Below the pieces are notes generated by a model. The model was not told the DNA's origin, did not search any database, and saw only the letters and a list, made by a program, of their open reading frames with translations. The position numbers were made by a program, and so were the translations under genes. Shown here piece by piece: positions 35,801 through 50,800 of a stretch of 64,000 nt of DNA. Each line of letters opens with the position of its first letter. Position 1 is the stretch's first letter. The stretch is from Gymnogyps californianus (lineage: Eukaryota; Chordata; Aves; Accipitriformes; Cathartidae): contig NC_059500.1 in the NCBI RefSeq assembly GCF_018139145.2, positions 43,571,175 to 43,635,174 of the forward strand, written 5' to 3'.

Positions 35801-38800
35801 CTTCACAGTTCCTACCTTCTCTTCTACCCTCATATATTTTTCTTTAAAACTATCACTCAGTTGCGGCCATATATTTGCAAAACCACAATGTAAAATAAAG
35901 AGTAACAACTCTGGTGACTACGACAGCCTATATATTTGTTACTCTTGCTTGCATAAAATTCATTAATCTTTTTATAATTCTTTTTCTCCTTACAGAAACT
36001 AATCCTTTTCCGCCGCGAGTGATGCCCTCTCTCAGACCAGTGGGCTGTTTATTCATGGCTTCTCTCCTTTTCTGCTGGTAATCCTCATCCATAGTTATCG
36101 CAGCTACTCCTTTTGCCATAGCACCAGTGATTCTGGATGCAGCACCTGCTAATCCACCTATTGGAAAATAAAACAAAGTAAAATGCCAATACAATTTACA
36201 AATACTCACCTATATTGCCTACTATTAAGTATACTACCATGATAACGCTGAAACTTACCAACAGCTCCCCCTACTAGTGCTTTAAGCCCTAGGGCCATTC
36301 CTTCTATAAATTCTTCAGGACCCTGGATGGCTCCCTAAGAAAAAAAAAGGATGCATTTATATTAAGCTTCAAATAGTATGCGTTACATATTTTTAAATCT
36401 TACGTTTTTATTTGAATTTATGTATAACAAAGAGAACAAGAGCACAAGACTGAGTGATAAAGTGTGAAAGTGCCCACGAGAGCACCTGTGAGAGAAAGAA
36501 AGAGTATTTTAGAATACTAATTTACTCCCTGAAGTCTGCTTATTTTAAGGCAAATGGAAAAAAAGCAGATTTATTTTAAAATAAGAACCGTAAGGAACAG
36601 TCTTTTGTCAATTAACTTAAATGGACTACTCTCTCCTTTTTATCTCACTTGACTTTTCCTGGCACTTTCACTTTAAATTTTCAATTCTAAATCTAAATTT
36701 AAAACCAAAAAAGGTATTAATATATCCACATTTTCAATATAATTCATATTTATCTACTTGTGCTACATTTCATAAGAAGGCAGCAGAGATTTTTACCTGG
36801 TAAGGTTCATAGAAGAATGCTTCTACTCCTTCAGACAAGCCTCTTATGAATCCAAATGGATTACCCAAGACATCAAGGCCAAGAATAAGAACATACATCT
36901 GTTTAATAGCCTAAAATAAAAATAGTTATTAGTAAAAATATTTTAGCAATTACACTAAAACAAAGGCAAACAGTGCAGTATACCTAGACTAAAAAAAGTG
37001 GAAGTAACACGAGTTTAATATAAGAACCTCAAAATTATTTCGAAAAGCAGTAGTAGTTGTATTAAAAAGGATCTTACAGTGAATAAATCATATTAAGTCA
37101 GCCACATAAATGTTACTTCTTACAAGCATTTCACAAATAACTGACATGAATGTTCTTGAGATTTTACAAAGCAAGCACATTACCTAGATTTCTCTCGTAC
37201 TACAGGACAAAGTTTGGTCTGCTTACATATGCTGAAAAAATTTCGTTGATTGTCACTGCAAAATGTTGTAACTACATCTATGTGAAGTGTAATTTGATTT
37301 TAAAAAAAGGTTGAGCATCTCCTAGGAGATTTCAGATTTTCCCTCTGGGAAAAGGATGGGTCAGAGAACCACAGATAACTCATTCCCCGATTAAAACCCT
37401 GTATAGGTTTTTTCTCCTTTAAAGATAGACAGAGCACTAAATTAATACATCCAAAGAATTCCTTATTATTAATGATGGATGGACAGAAGAGGACTAATTC
37501 TTTTATGCAAAAGCATGTCTGCAGGATCCTCTCCACTGGATGACTGGACTTGAGAAGTACACAACGGCCAAAGACGGATCATAATTCATATACTACTAAT
37601 GTCCAAGAAAAAGCATTAATATTTTGATGCCAATTCTGCTCTATCAGAGCTGCGTTGTGTTTGCTTCCACTATCCATTCCAGCAAGTTGTGTTATCCATG
37701 CCACTTTTCCTCTAGTCATAATCTGGAAACGATACTTGCCCCCAAAATAAAGGCAAGAGAATCCAATTAATGAGTAATTGTTTTGTATGTGTTTATGTAT
37801 TTAACCTTTGTACAAACATACAAGGCTGAAAGTAATTTTATTTATTTTCATAGAACCAAAGCACACAGTAGCGCTTTCAAAATATGAATTTACTGAAAAT
37901 ATTGAAATTTACTTATTCTAACCTGTTTTGAATAGTGCCTTACAACTGCTGATTGGAGCTGTTGTGTAGTACAGAAGTGATAGCTGAGTTCAAAGAATGC
38001 CAATCTAAAAAAACAAGAAGAGAAAAAGTCCTTATTATGCAGAGCAAAATAAAATCTCACATATGTAATATTGGTTTAAACTTTGGAAGTAATCTTTACA
38101 ATCGTATTTTTAACCTACTTAAATACAACATCTTGTACATCTGTGAGTGTAGCTCCTATACTCTTCAGCAGAAGATTCAAGGACTGAAGTGGTATCAATT
38201 CATTCTTTCTTTCTTCTTTGTTACTATCTTCTCCACCCGTACTGAGTGAAAAGCTTAAGTGTAACTAAAGGATAAAAATGAGATTGGGAAATAACACGGT
38301 TGGTTATTACAAGTATTATATTTCTATTTTTATAATCTTTTAGATGATTTAAAAATTGAGATAAGACATTTCTATCTTGACTGAAATCAGACTGACTTCA
38401 TAACAGAGAACATAAATACACTACGTAGGGCAATAAAAAACCACTGACATTTAAAGTCAAACTGAATAACTGGAATTACCTTTAAGAAAACAAGAACTTG
38501 AAATTGCTTACTCATGTTTTCAGATAAGGTCTCCAGAATCTCTTAGCTATAATTTAGGTTATTCGCTTGTTTCCAAAACATTTTGTTTCTATAGCTAATA
38601 CCCAAAATCAAAGCAGACTGACAATGATAACATAGCATGGTGACCAAGCAAGAATGAGAAACAAAAGCCTGAAAACAATTACTAACACAAGTTTTACAGG
38701 TGCTAAATAAACACTGTAATAGGTATACAAGAAAAGCCCCACCTGTGCAGACCTGAATTAACCGTTGTTTCACAGAAATTAAGGTGACAGTCTCAAAACA

Positions 38801-41800
38801 GAAAAACATTCAGGAAAATTGCTCAAAGGGCTCTATAGTGCACAAGTGTATTCAGCAGTTTTCAAAATCAGATGAAAAGAAGTTATGCCTGTTTCAGATT
38901 CTCTGAAGACAACACTATGTGCCATTCATTAATTTATGGTATAACAGAGCTTAACTATAGCTCATTTCAAAGATACACAGCTCGTCTTGCAGAACCATTG
39001 TCACTCAATTCACAGCTTTATATTGACTTCATAACTGTTAAAGACTAATCTTTTGAGAACCTGAAGCCCATTTATTCCATCCCATCTCCTCCATGTAATT
39101 TTTCTTGTGAAATATGACAGAATACATTCAAAAATATGCTTTTGTTTACTTTGTTACAAAGTGTTCACTTTGTTATCTTAACATGTAAAGGGCATTTCAC
39201 TTTTGCCAAGTCCTGAACAGGTTTTGTAATAAAACAACTGGAGACATACCTATGAACATCTGAATGAAGATACACTGAAACAGCTACTAAATATACTTGG
39301 AATGAGTTAGGCTAAGCTGTTTACATAGAGCTAGCCAAGCATTTCCTGGAATTACTTGTTCTAATTGCAGACTGTTTCTAACATTTCACCAGATACTGTA
39401 AAGAGGTGAAATTCACACCGTTCTTTGATGGATTTCCCATCAGATGGCGGAGAGATTCTCTTATTAAGAACTGTTATAGAGCCTACAAAGTACCATCACA
39501 GCTTTAACAACGTCAGCTACACAATAATCAAAAAATGAAGACCAGTAAACTAAAAATGCATGAGAGTTAGATTTGGGCAAACAGGCTGTTGTTTCCATGT
39601 AAGTATGCACATATGATTCAACAGCTGTACCTGAATGTTTATGGGAATTGGGAAATAGCCAAAAGTAGACTTTACTGGAGTCAAAACACAAAACTGCTTT
39701 TCCAGTGAGTAAGTAACAATAAAGCAGAAAATATTATTGCACAGTAATGCTGGCTGTATATGTTTTTTAGAAATGACCTCATTCCCCAATACACAACACA
39801 CTGTCTGCACACAAGCTATAGCATTTTGCAAGGATCTCTTAAATAATAAAAAAAAATAATTACTGTATATGAAGAAAGTCATGGATAGGAATGAAATAAT
39901 GAACTTTTAATGTAAATATTTAATACATATTTATGTAAACCCCATTTAAGTTAGTGGTAACAATGAAAGCACTTTGCCAGGACATTTTTGTTTTATTTTT
40001 GATCACCTCTATGTTTCTTCATTTCCAGTTTCCTATTGTCCTGGTTTCGTCTGGGACAGAGTTAACTCTCTTCTTAGTAGCTGGTACAGTGCTGTGTTTT
40101 GGATTTAGTGTGAGAATGATGTTGATAACACTCTGATGTTTTAGTTGTTGCTAAGTAGCGCTTATCTTAAGCCAAGGACTTTTCAGTTTCCCATGCTCTG
40201 CCAGCAAGCAGGTGTGCAAGAAGCTGGGAGGGAGCATAGCCGGGGCAGCTGACCTGAACTAGCCAAAGGGGTATTCCATACCATGGAACGTCATGCCCAG
40301 TATATAAACAGGGGGGAGTTGGCCGGGAGGCGTGGATTGCGGCTCGGGAACTAACTGGGCATCGGTCAGCGGGTGGTGAGCAATTGCATTGTGCATCACT
40401 AGTTTTCTTCCTTTTTCTCCCCCTTCCTTTTTTTGTTATATTCCTTTTCATTACTATTATTATATTTCATTATTACTATTGTTAGTATTATATTTTACTT
40501 TAGTTATTAAACTGTTCTTATCTCAACCCACGACTTTTACTTTTTTTTTCCTTTCCTCCTCCTCACCCCACTGGCAGGGGGGAGGGGGAAGTGGCTGTGT
40601 GGTGCTTAGTTGCTGACTGGGGTTAAACCATGACAGCCTACTATCCTGCAGGAGACAAAAATTCTTCAGTTAGAGAGCAAACACAGGCTGTATTGTGAAA
40701 AAGGTATACCTTAATTGGAGAGATATGGAAGTATTCATACAAGCTGATTTGTGACGTATCCATTGATGACACACTCATCAGTTCTTCCTGAAGAGATTCA
40801 ACATCCTTTTTGAAAAGTTCTAGCTGTGAAAGCATTTTCAAAAAAATATTACTTTAGAATTTAGAGTATATAAAACTACCATGCATTTGTCACTGAGATG
40901 CAATAAATTCACTAATACTAGTGATACTCTCCTTGATCTTATTTTTTTACTTAAAGAGTTGACATTTTAGAGGACTTTTAACTCGAGTGAATTTGCTGCC
41001 TTTTTTTGTATAAAAAGGAGGAAACATATGTATAAAAAGACAATCCAACATACATCTATTTAATTGGGGGGGGGAATCTATTTTTATGAAAGTTCAAATA
41101 CCAAATATTTTCAAGTAAAGTTTGAACAATTTTTACCTGGGTCAAACAAAGGGCATACATATATAACCTTCTGAACACATAATATAGCGCACAGATTTTT
41201 AAAAACAAAAAAGTACACTAAAGACTGTTTTCTGTTACATAGAAACTAGACTTTTACATACTCTGAGAAGGCCTTCATCTAGCCCTTTTCTCTTTTCTCC
41301 TTCAAAAGACAGTTGCTTCACAACAGTTTTTGAAGAATTGGCCAAGTACAAAAAACATTTTAAGATTTTTAAATAATAACAATTCTAAAGTTATAGTCAG
41401 AAAAGACTTAACCAGTCAAAGAAAATGAAGTTGTAACTGAAAATAATGTGAGAGTTCCTTTCAGAACAGTAAGCCCAGGTACCACCTTGCTACTTAAACA
41501 AGCAAAACAGTCAAGGCACTAAATATTAAGTAGGGATCAAATCCTAAAATTATGCCTTGCAATTCCACTAAAAATGAAAGTGCAGAAGAGGGCCTCCTCT
41601 AATCTCTGGATTCAGTGATTAAGCTCACAATGCTGATCTCAAATCATTCATCTTTCCACTGGGAGGGGAAAGAGAGAATAAAATACCACAATGTATTTTT
41701 TCCACTACACAACCATGCATTGAAAATTAACATAATTCTTCAAACTACCACAATAATCTAGAATTCACAGGTACACCTGGTATCAACAGATGTAACAGAC

Positions 41801-44800
41801 TGTATGCCCTAGCACACTGCTCAGAACCACCAGTTTAGACTACATATTCCCGCATATGAACATACAGCAACTTTTCTGAAACAATTCTAAAGTAACATTA
41901 TTAATGTTCATTAAATGTCTGCTTTGTTTAAGGAACTCTTCAAATTTTGTTATATTTCATAAGTCACAATTAGACTGCTCATTCGTACTATTTGTATTTC
42001 TAAAGATGTTTAATTAAGCTTATGATGTTTAATAGAACTGGACTCATCCAGCCTTTAAAAAAGTTACTCACTTTTGCTTCAACAGTTTATAATATAATAA
42101 GAAAAGACTATACAGAAATACATGCTTCAGTCTTGATTTAGAGAAAGGTGCCTCTCACCAGAGAGGATCCCATTCTTTAAGTTAAAACTTTACCTAAAAT
42201 TTACATTACCACCAAGAGACAAGAGTTCCGAAGTCAATAAGCAATTAATATGTTTTGTGAGTCTTTCCAAAACTGTGGTGCCACTAGAGCTCTGCAAAGA
42301 ACCCACAGGCTTTAAATTACAGCAACAGGAGAGAAAGACAGGACTAGGAAGAATCAACTAGATCTTCGTGCCTAATAACCCCAAACTCGAGGTAACCACG
42401 TAAGAGTTCTGTGAACTGGACAGTACATTTACAGGCCAGAAAACAAGCTACAAACAACCCTCCAATATCAGAATCTTCTTTTTAAAATTCAAAACAAAGA
42501 AATCCATATGCTTAAGAAACAAAAGTAGGAAACTGAGGGTATATTTAATACGTTATACTATGCAAGAGTAGCAAATATATTTGGATGAAAATGTGTACTG
42601 AACTACAACCCATAGCAGACAAGTCTTACATCAATTTATTCTGCTGTAAACCTAACAACATTCCTATCTTGCTTGAAATGTTATTCCAGAAATTAATTCT
42701 CTTGTTGTGCCACACTTCCTTCTAATTTTCAATTTATATTTACACTGGAGCAACTTTTTAATCTTTTCTCCTTATTTTAGTATAATCCCTGAGCAGTAAT
42801 AAGTTTTTAATCTCTGATGTGTAGATATGTGGAAATACAAGGAAAGTATGTTGCCTTTCCAGCCTACCTTTCACTTGCCACAGTAAGACAATACCTTTTA
42901 ATGCCTCATCAAAAAGGACCTTTTTGCTCCACTCATCCAGGTAGATCTTTTATGCAAATATTTCTGCTTCATTTTTCACTAGCAGCATTTTTGAGATACA
43001 GACAAAACCAATATACTTTCTGCTAAATAACTTATTATCAGTTTGTTGTGTACTGACATTCAAATTTCAATACTCTTAACATGAACAGCATGCCAAATAT
43101 ATATCAGAACTGCATTGTATCTGTACAGCTTATCACCTTTTTTGATTTTCTTTGGCAAATCCAAGAAACTCTGGCTCCTCTGTTGCTTTATGGTTGTACC
43201 TGAAGTTTTCATTATTATTTCCCAAGCAGACTACCTTCCACTTCATATTATTATATTTTATTTTATTTCTACTGTTCCTATGTACAAACTCCTCTCATTT
43301 TCCCTGTACAGTAATTCAACTCCCTCCCACTGCCCTCTTCTCTCCACTTAGTATCAACATGTCAACTACATCATCCTCCAATTTTGTAATTTTGCATAAA
43401 ATGACAGAAGACACTTTCAGTTTCTAATCAGCGTCTCTCTCCATTCCTTTTACATTCTCTTGCTCTCATGCGCAGATAAGTTCAGTGATTTCCTGGCCAA
43501 TATTTTCCTAGATTTTTTTTTATTTTTATTTTTTAAAATAAGCTACATTAAGGAAAATAGTATTATTTTCACTTCCTTCCTGACTTGGTTTCTTAATTAA
43601 CTGATCCCTCAGGCATTAGTAAGACCAAAGAGTCTACAATAGCATAGCATTAGTTTCATTCTTTTCAGAAGATTTTGAAGCCTTCTTTGCATAGCATGCA
43701 AGATGAGGATAAAGGAAAGAGTTTACTATTTGCCTCAGGCAACGGTAACTCTTAAAAACCTCACAGCTTCCTACTAGTCCCACACATAGCAATTAACCAG
43801 TGTTATGGACACAGAAGATCAAGTTGTTTTTTCTTCTTTTAAATACAAGTTGAATAATTACAAGTCTATGATCTATTCATCTTTAAACAACAAAAGGTTT
43901 CTACCTCTTGGTCACTCAGCACATCAGGCTGTGTAAAGAATTCAACCAGTGCATACAGGAAGCCAAGATCTAATCTGAGATCCATCTCTTGAATCAGGAC
44001 CTTAAAATACCTACACATGAAACAAAAAACAATTATTAAGGTGTTTTATGAAAATGTGTAACATGTAAAACTTAATCTAGGGTATTTAGGCCACTTATGC
44101 ATTGACTTCAGGTACTTTTTTTTTTTTTTTTTTTTTTGAGGGATTCACCATTACTGGTGAAAAGAAGACTTCCCGTAGTGAACCAGAACAATTTTAATCA
44201 AGTAGCAGCATTTAACACTGTATACAGCACCGTTAAACACAGAGTTTTTTCTAAATTAAAAAAGACTAAAAATCTGCATTAAAAAAGACACTTAAAAAAT
44301 CCTTCTTTACTCTGCAATTATGAGGATAATAAAGGGGGCTGAGCTTTCATCTAAGTGCTCTGATTTTTCCAAGAATGAGTTGGTGTAAAATTATCTTGCG
44401 TTATGTTTGCCCCTATAATAATTTTAATTTTAAAGCTTGATTAAACATAATCAATAGCAAAAGAGATGGAACATGTCAAAATACTTACTTAATATGAGAT
44501 ATTTGTGAATGTCCTGCAGTTCTCATGACAATACTGACATCAGTGAATGGCTTTGGTGCTATGAAGTTGTAAAATAAAGAGATCAGCACAGATTTTTATA
44601 TGATATACATACCTTTATATTTTTAATATGAAAATGTCATATATGTTCAGGATTTTCTCAATCCTGTAAAGTAGGATTACATAATGGATATGACTGGCAA
44701 ACAACTAAGTCAGGGAAAAGAGCAGGAACAGAAAGGAATAGGAAGACAAGGATGAAATGAAACATCAAAATTCTATTTCATTGATCTCTGAAACTGTACC

Positions 44801-47800
44801 ATTTTCATTTAAAAGCAAATTAATATTGATATAATCTTAGACATATAATTTCCCTAGTCATGGAGTAAGATTTTCCAACAGCTGATACAAAAACATAAAC
44901 TAAACAAAAAAGAGAATTCCACAGATCTATGCACTGTAGCTTGAAATTGATCATATTTAGAAGGAACACCTGACATCTTACTAGCTTCTGTAGAAAATGA
45001 CAAGCAGTATTCTTCATCTCAATCCAGAATCCCTCCTGAGATTACTCTGGTCTTCCAAGTGACTCTGCCCTGAACAAGCTAATAGAAGACTGCCGTTCAT
45101 CACATAGTATACTGACATTGAGCTCTATACTCCAAGCAATGGAGAAGTCGGAAGGCTACACACAAAACAGGCAAAATATAATTTGCCATCTACAGAGCTT
45201 ATAAATGGTGCCTCACATAGCAATTTTGAGTTTAGACTGGCACTGGCACACATTTCTTTTCTTATTAGTTAAGATTATTTCAGATAGGTCACTAGGTCAT
45301 CTATTGCATGCAAGCAAAGAAAAAAATAAACAACATGATTAAGATAAACAATTTATTTGGGGCAGTAGGGAAAAATCGGATGACTAAAGATGAAAAGTGA
45401 ATCCTCACTGCCCTGGAACTCCAAATGCAATACAGAAATGGTGCAACAGATTCACTATCATCAAGATAAGCAACGATTTGATCTTTCCTTATTTTCAGCA
45501 GGCAACTCTTCTCCTGTATTAATCAGCATTAAGTTTTAGTTGTGGTCTGAATGCAACTGCCAAAAGCCAGTTTTAAGCTTGATCCAAATGTAACTTCCAC
45601 GTTATGCTCTCCAAGAGCACTGAATTACTGTGTCAAAAAGATGTGCTTAAAAAGTATGATATCGATGGATGAAAGCCATTTTGTTTTCTTCTGACTGTTA
45701 ACTGTGTAACTGGTTTTCTGTACATCTTCTTTGTAGAGAAAACTGCTTCCCTATCTCTAGCATTAGTATTTGTGTTATCTGTAGTCAGTAAGCTTATACA
45801 GACTTCATAAGCGTATGCTAAAAGTGACATGGTTAACTTCAGTACAAGCAAGTTATCTTGTCATTTTAGAAGGATTATGTTAAACTAGAATAACAAACCT
45901 GAATCCAATGTGATGGACTTTGGAGGTTTAATAGGATAGAACACAAAGGGAAATATGGCTCCAGGAATCTGGTTTTGTATCTAATAGGGGTAAGGACAGG
46001 ACAATGAGTAAAATTAAATTCAAAACATGACAAATCCAAACAATTATAAAAATAAATCCAACTTTCCATAAAAGTTGCTTTTTCTTAATAACTAACTCAC
46101 TGTTTTTTGACAAGACTTACCTGTATCCTGTAAATTTGAATTCTGAAAGACTTCTGATGTGCAGATGAACTGTATTCTACTTTTAAAGCTGGCAGATAAT
46201 TCCTTCTGATAGGAATCTCATTTGGTTGTTGAATTTTCATGTTCATTCCATTAGGAGTTAAACATACCTGTTGTATTATTAAAGAAAATTTGGTATGCTA
46301 TGTGTTTCAAAAGACTGCTTTTTATAATATAATTTAAAATTTACACTGTTCATTAACATTGTAAAGATAGCTTAGTACTAAGAGTTTTGCAGCTATTAAG
46401 TCAGATGTCATAACTTTATTTAAAACAATCAAATTTTGTCATAAATTTCAATAGCAGTAAAACTACAAAATATCACATCATTTGCAGGATTACTAGCATT
46501 TAATACATGGCTTTCTAGAGGAAAGGCAGAGTAGTATAATACCATGGTCTATGACTGAGATAAAAATTGGCTTTTACCTATAGCATGTTCATTTACCTAC
46601 AACATGATTCTAATGAGTATCCAGAATTTATCTACAGACAAGGACAGCAGCATTTGGAGCATAATGTGCTTCTACATTCCAGAATAATTTCTGGAATGAT
46701 TTTTTCATAAGTATGTGGTTGAATGACACGGCTGAATTATCCCACAATAAGGCACTTGAAAAACACAAGATTTTGTGCTAAAACAAACAAACAGGCAAGC
46801 CCAAAACTAACACCCTGCCCACCTCCCTGGTATAACAAATGACCCAAATACAAAGCTTCTTTACTGTAGTTTTATGCATATTTAGTCCCATTACCTGCAA
46901 AAACATTACACTTCAATTTCAAAGTTAGAGGCTGACAACAAAAAGTCTATAGCAAGCTTTCAAACGTTTATGGATTTTTTTCCAAAGATTTTTTTTCTAG
47001 ACAGAGATAAAGAAGGGTTTTCAAATGGATTAGGTAAATCAATCATCTCAATTTTCACTGCAAGTTTCTTCAAAGACAGCAAAATTGATACAGTATCTTT
47101 TTCCTGTGTATACATGCAAACAATAGAATTAGAGAACTATCAGTATTACCAAAACATTTGATTCCAACTCAATAATCTTATTTTCTGAAGGAGTTAGCTC
47201 ACTGTAATCTTTGAATTCTTGTTCTAATTTATCCGTCTGCTTAACACTCATTGGTCTCCATCTTGCCTTCTTCTTAGGTTTTGTCTCCCAAACCACATCA
47301 GAACTTTGAAAACAAAACAAAGGACCGAGAGAGAAGGATTAGCTATTTCAAAACAAGTTTTACCTACCGAAGTATGGCTTTTAATAGGTTGTAAGTACAG
47401 AATGAGAAACCACATGATAAAGCACTACTGTAGTAAATAAAAGTGACCCAAATCACCTACTGACTTCTTGGTACTAAGTGGAAGCCAGTCTGTCTAATAT
47501 AATGCAAAAAAGAAAGGTTAACAGCAAGTCTGTTTAACTCCCCACTTTGATGAAGATGGGTATGTAAGGATACTTAATCAGGAAGCTCAGTTTCAACAGT
47601 ACTGCCATCCATTATTCTACAATCTCAATGCAGTTTTCTGTATAAACTCCTGCATGTATTTTGGCATAGCTGAATTTACTAGAAATTGAGAACTTCAAGT
47701 CAAGACGAAATGCCTCCTGAACTACCTCTTGTTTTTGATAGCTAGTTTCTTCACTCTTTCTGTCTAAATCAATAGACAGTGATTTTGGTTTACATGTTTC

Positions 47801-50800
47801 TTCTACTGATTTTATGGTGGGGGGTTTTGGTTTTGTTTGTTGTGCTGTTTTTTTTTTTAAAAATGGTATCCCAAAATCAGTTCTTTCTTTTGTCTCTTAG
47901 TTTTATTATTACTAAAAGAACAAAATAATTAATCATCCTTAAAGGGCACTGGACTCTTTTCTGCTTAATTTCACTGCTTCTGTGAGAAGTGCTCATGTCT
48001 GATTTCACCTTACAGTCAAATTGAAGGCACACGATAGGGCACAAACCAATACTGTCAGACAGGTGGAGGGTACTACTTCTTTCCACAAGTTACTCTATAG
48101 CCCACAAATATATAGCTTTCCAGACACAGCCCTCTAATCCAATCCCTTTTAGCTACATCTGTGTCTGTGTTCAGATACATCAATGGCAGAACCACCAAAA
48201 AAAAGGTGAGCTAAAGGGCAAAACAACAGCCACAAAATAGAGTACTACCTTGAAATTGCTGGAAGTTTTCCCTTTTTTCCTCTCCCCTCCCCTGTGTCGT
48301 CGTCCGTCGTCCCCCCCCCCCCCCCCCCCCCCCCAATGTGCTGTGATCCCAAAACTGGCGTGGTGAAACTTGTTTCTGCATCAAGTTAGATACAAACTGC
48401 CTTTTCCGTTCTTTTTACAACACGACATTCACAAATGGGAACATTCTGAATAATAGGGTTTTCTTCACCATACCCAAGGAATAATCTCTTATCCTCAGAA
48501 AGAGCTTTCAGGAGTTTGACATCCACTCTGGGTTTAACAAGAAAACAATACCAACTATAAGCACTGCTAGACTACTGACTATGGATGACTGCTTCCAAAA
48601 AACACCGATTCAGTGAAATCTCAACACTACTGTGAATATAGGCAATTAGCTGCCACTTTTAATGGCATGTTTCCACTGTCTAGATAGCTATTAGATCTCA
48701 GTTTCTCAGGTGAAGGCAAGGACTGGGATTTTCTCTGTGAATGTTAGATATGAACACGTGAAGTATACGTGTATGTGAAGTTTCTGCTTTTTTGTTTTGC
48801 AGTGTGCTGCAAAGAATTAATCCAGAGAAAAAACCCCTCACACTAGCAACCTCATGGTTACGAATATACAGAAGTGTGTGGATTATGCAATGATATACAA
48901 GCGTCCCTTGAGCATTCTAAAAAGACTCTGAAGATATGATAGCACACATTTCTTAAGCATTACGTAGCTTCTTTTCTGCTTCCCTCTGGAATGTTATAGT
49001 AGAAAACTTAAAGTATCAAAGCCTTGGAGTCGCCATAATTTCTCATTCAAAACTAAAAAGAACTACAAGCTGCTACTGCATCAGAATTTTCAACACAGAA
49101 TTCAGCAACTTGTTCCTGTAACAAAGATAGAAAAATCCACTGACACAAACTACCCACAGACCTTACTCCTTAAAACTCTATTATCACTCCCCAAACTACA
49201 TGGACAGGAAATACTTCTGTTCAATGTATTGGGAAGTTTGCCACACAGAGTTAAAATTATGTGTTGCAAAAACACATACATCCAAATACAGAAAGCATAT
49301 GCATTAGTATAAAACACAGTGAAAACATTTCTCTTTACAACAGGAAGACATAATGATTTAGTTCTATATACCCTTACCCAGACCTCTTTTTCCTCTTCCA
49401 TCACATCCCAAAATGAAATTCAGTGAGTGAAAACACCTGAAGTTAAATGTTTTAGACTGTTGCACACAAAATAAGTTACCTTGTAATTCCTATGTAGGAC
49501 ACCTCTTGCTTTGTATAATTATTAACCAATGAAATTCCAACATCTTGCAAAGACAGAACAATTTCTTGTTCTGCTAGTTCTGCTTTTACACTTTCATATG
49601 TCAATTTAAATACATTCTCATCTTCAGTGATCAGGACAATACGCTGCAAACCTTCAAAAAATGATACTAAATAGACCACTTTTCTACAATCCAGGCTGAG
49701 TATTTCCATTTTGTCCTACGAACAAGAGAGGAAAAGTTTTTACAACTCTATTCATCATTCTGCTCCACAAGCAAATGCGAAAGTCTTAGCAACGTGAACA
49801 ACAACAGAAGACATTTTTTAAAGGTACAGGAAAATAATAAGATTTTTAATTATGAAGTTTTACAGCAGTCTCTCTCACATACACACACTTTTGAACTGAA
49901 GACAATGCTTATTGGCACAAGCTCCAGCAAACACTGTGTTGTTACTGTTCTGTGTTTGAACCTCATATATGAGATTGTTGATCATACTCATTACATATGG
50001 AATTTCATACATACACTGATGAATAGGATAATAAATTAGACAGCATTAAAAGGAGGTTTAGATAATAACTGTACCTCTTTTGGGGTTATTTCCTCAGTTC
50101 TATTTCCACATTTCCATTTCAATTTTCTCGATCCTGCTGGGTCCGCCCAAGTATACAGTACTGCCTTATTTGGCTGAAGACAGTCTTCCAATTCACTGAG
50201 GGAGCTAGAACAAAGCAATATTAAATTAAAATGTCAATGAATATTTTGTTTCAACGACTTTTGCATTCTAATATTTCAAAAAGAACCCTTCAATTATTTT
50301 TTCAGATAGTGAAAATGAAAAAACAACATTGTACATGAAAAAACATGCACAAAACCATTCTCAGCACAATAATAAAACCAGTATTTATACTTCAAAATAC
50401 ATACATATACTTTAGAAATAAAGTATACACAGTAGATTTTAAATACTCATTTTCTTCCCCACTTGTGATTAACAGGGAAACATTAAGTAAAGAAAGAAAA
50501 CACACAGTGGAGCTTACAAGCTGAAAGGAAAATTCAGGAGTTGTGCTGCCTAACATTAATATTCCAAGAGAAGAAAAGCATGTTCAAAATCTGTTGTTTA
50601 GGAAAGGTTTCCCCTATATGATTTGCTGAAGGGAAAAAAGTGCAGTGTTTAGTATCTGGATACAGTGGATATTTTCATACAAACAGATTTTAAATTCCAT
50701 TCCCCCTCACATACAGTTAAAAACTGGAAGACTTGTCTTCTACAGCTCTCTGAAAGGAGCCTACCCCAGGAGGGGAAGTGGAGAGGGAGGTGCTGATCTC

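Larger units (their letters stand above)
38265..40709 (-). other. VPS13A intron between exons 17 and 18
   Basis: 2.4 kb. The solo LTR occupies its exon-17 end; the other 1.8 kb shows nothing. Confidence 0.75.
44011..47149 (-). other. VPS13A introns among exons 12-16
   Basis: 44011-44488, 44559-45898, 45981-46120 and 46268-47149. A T22 tract is the only notable element. Confidence 0.75.
47304..50074 (-). other. VPS13A introns around exon 11
   Basis: 47304-49479 contains the C24 homopolymer and its cgtcgtccgtcgt lead. 49716-50074 shows nothing. Confidence 0.75.

Noticed and set aside
40167..40616. Open frames at the LTR as retroviral gene remnants
   Set aside because: They follow LTR sequence and low complexity; no gag, pol or env motif is visible.
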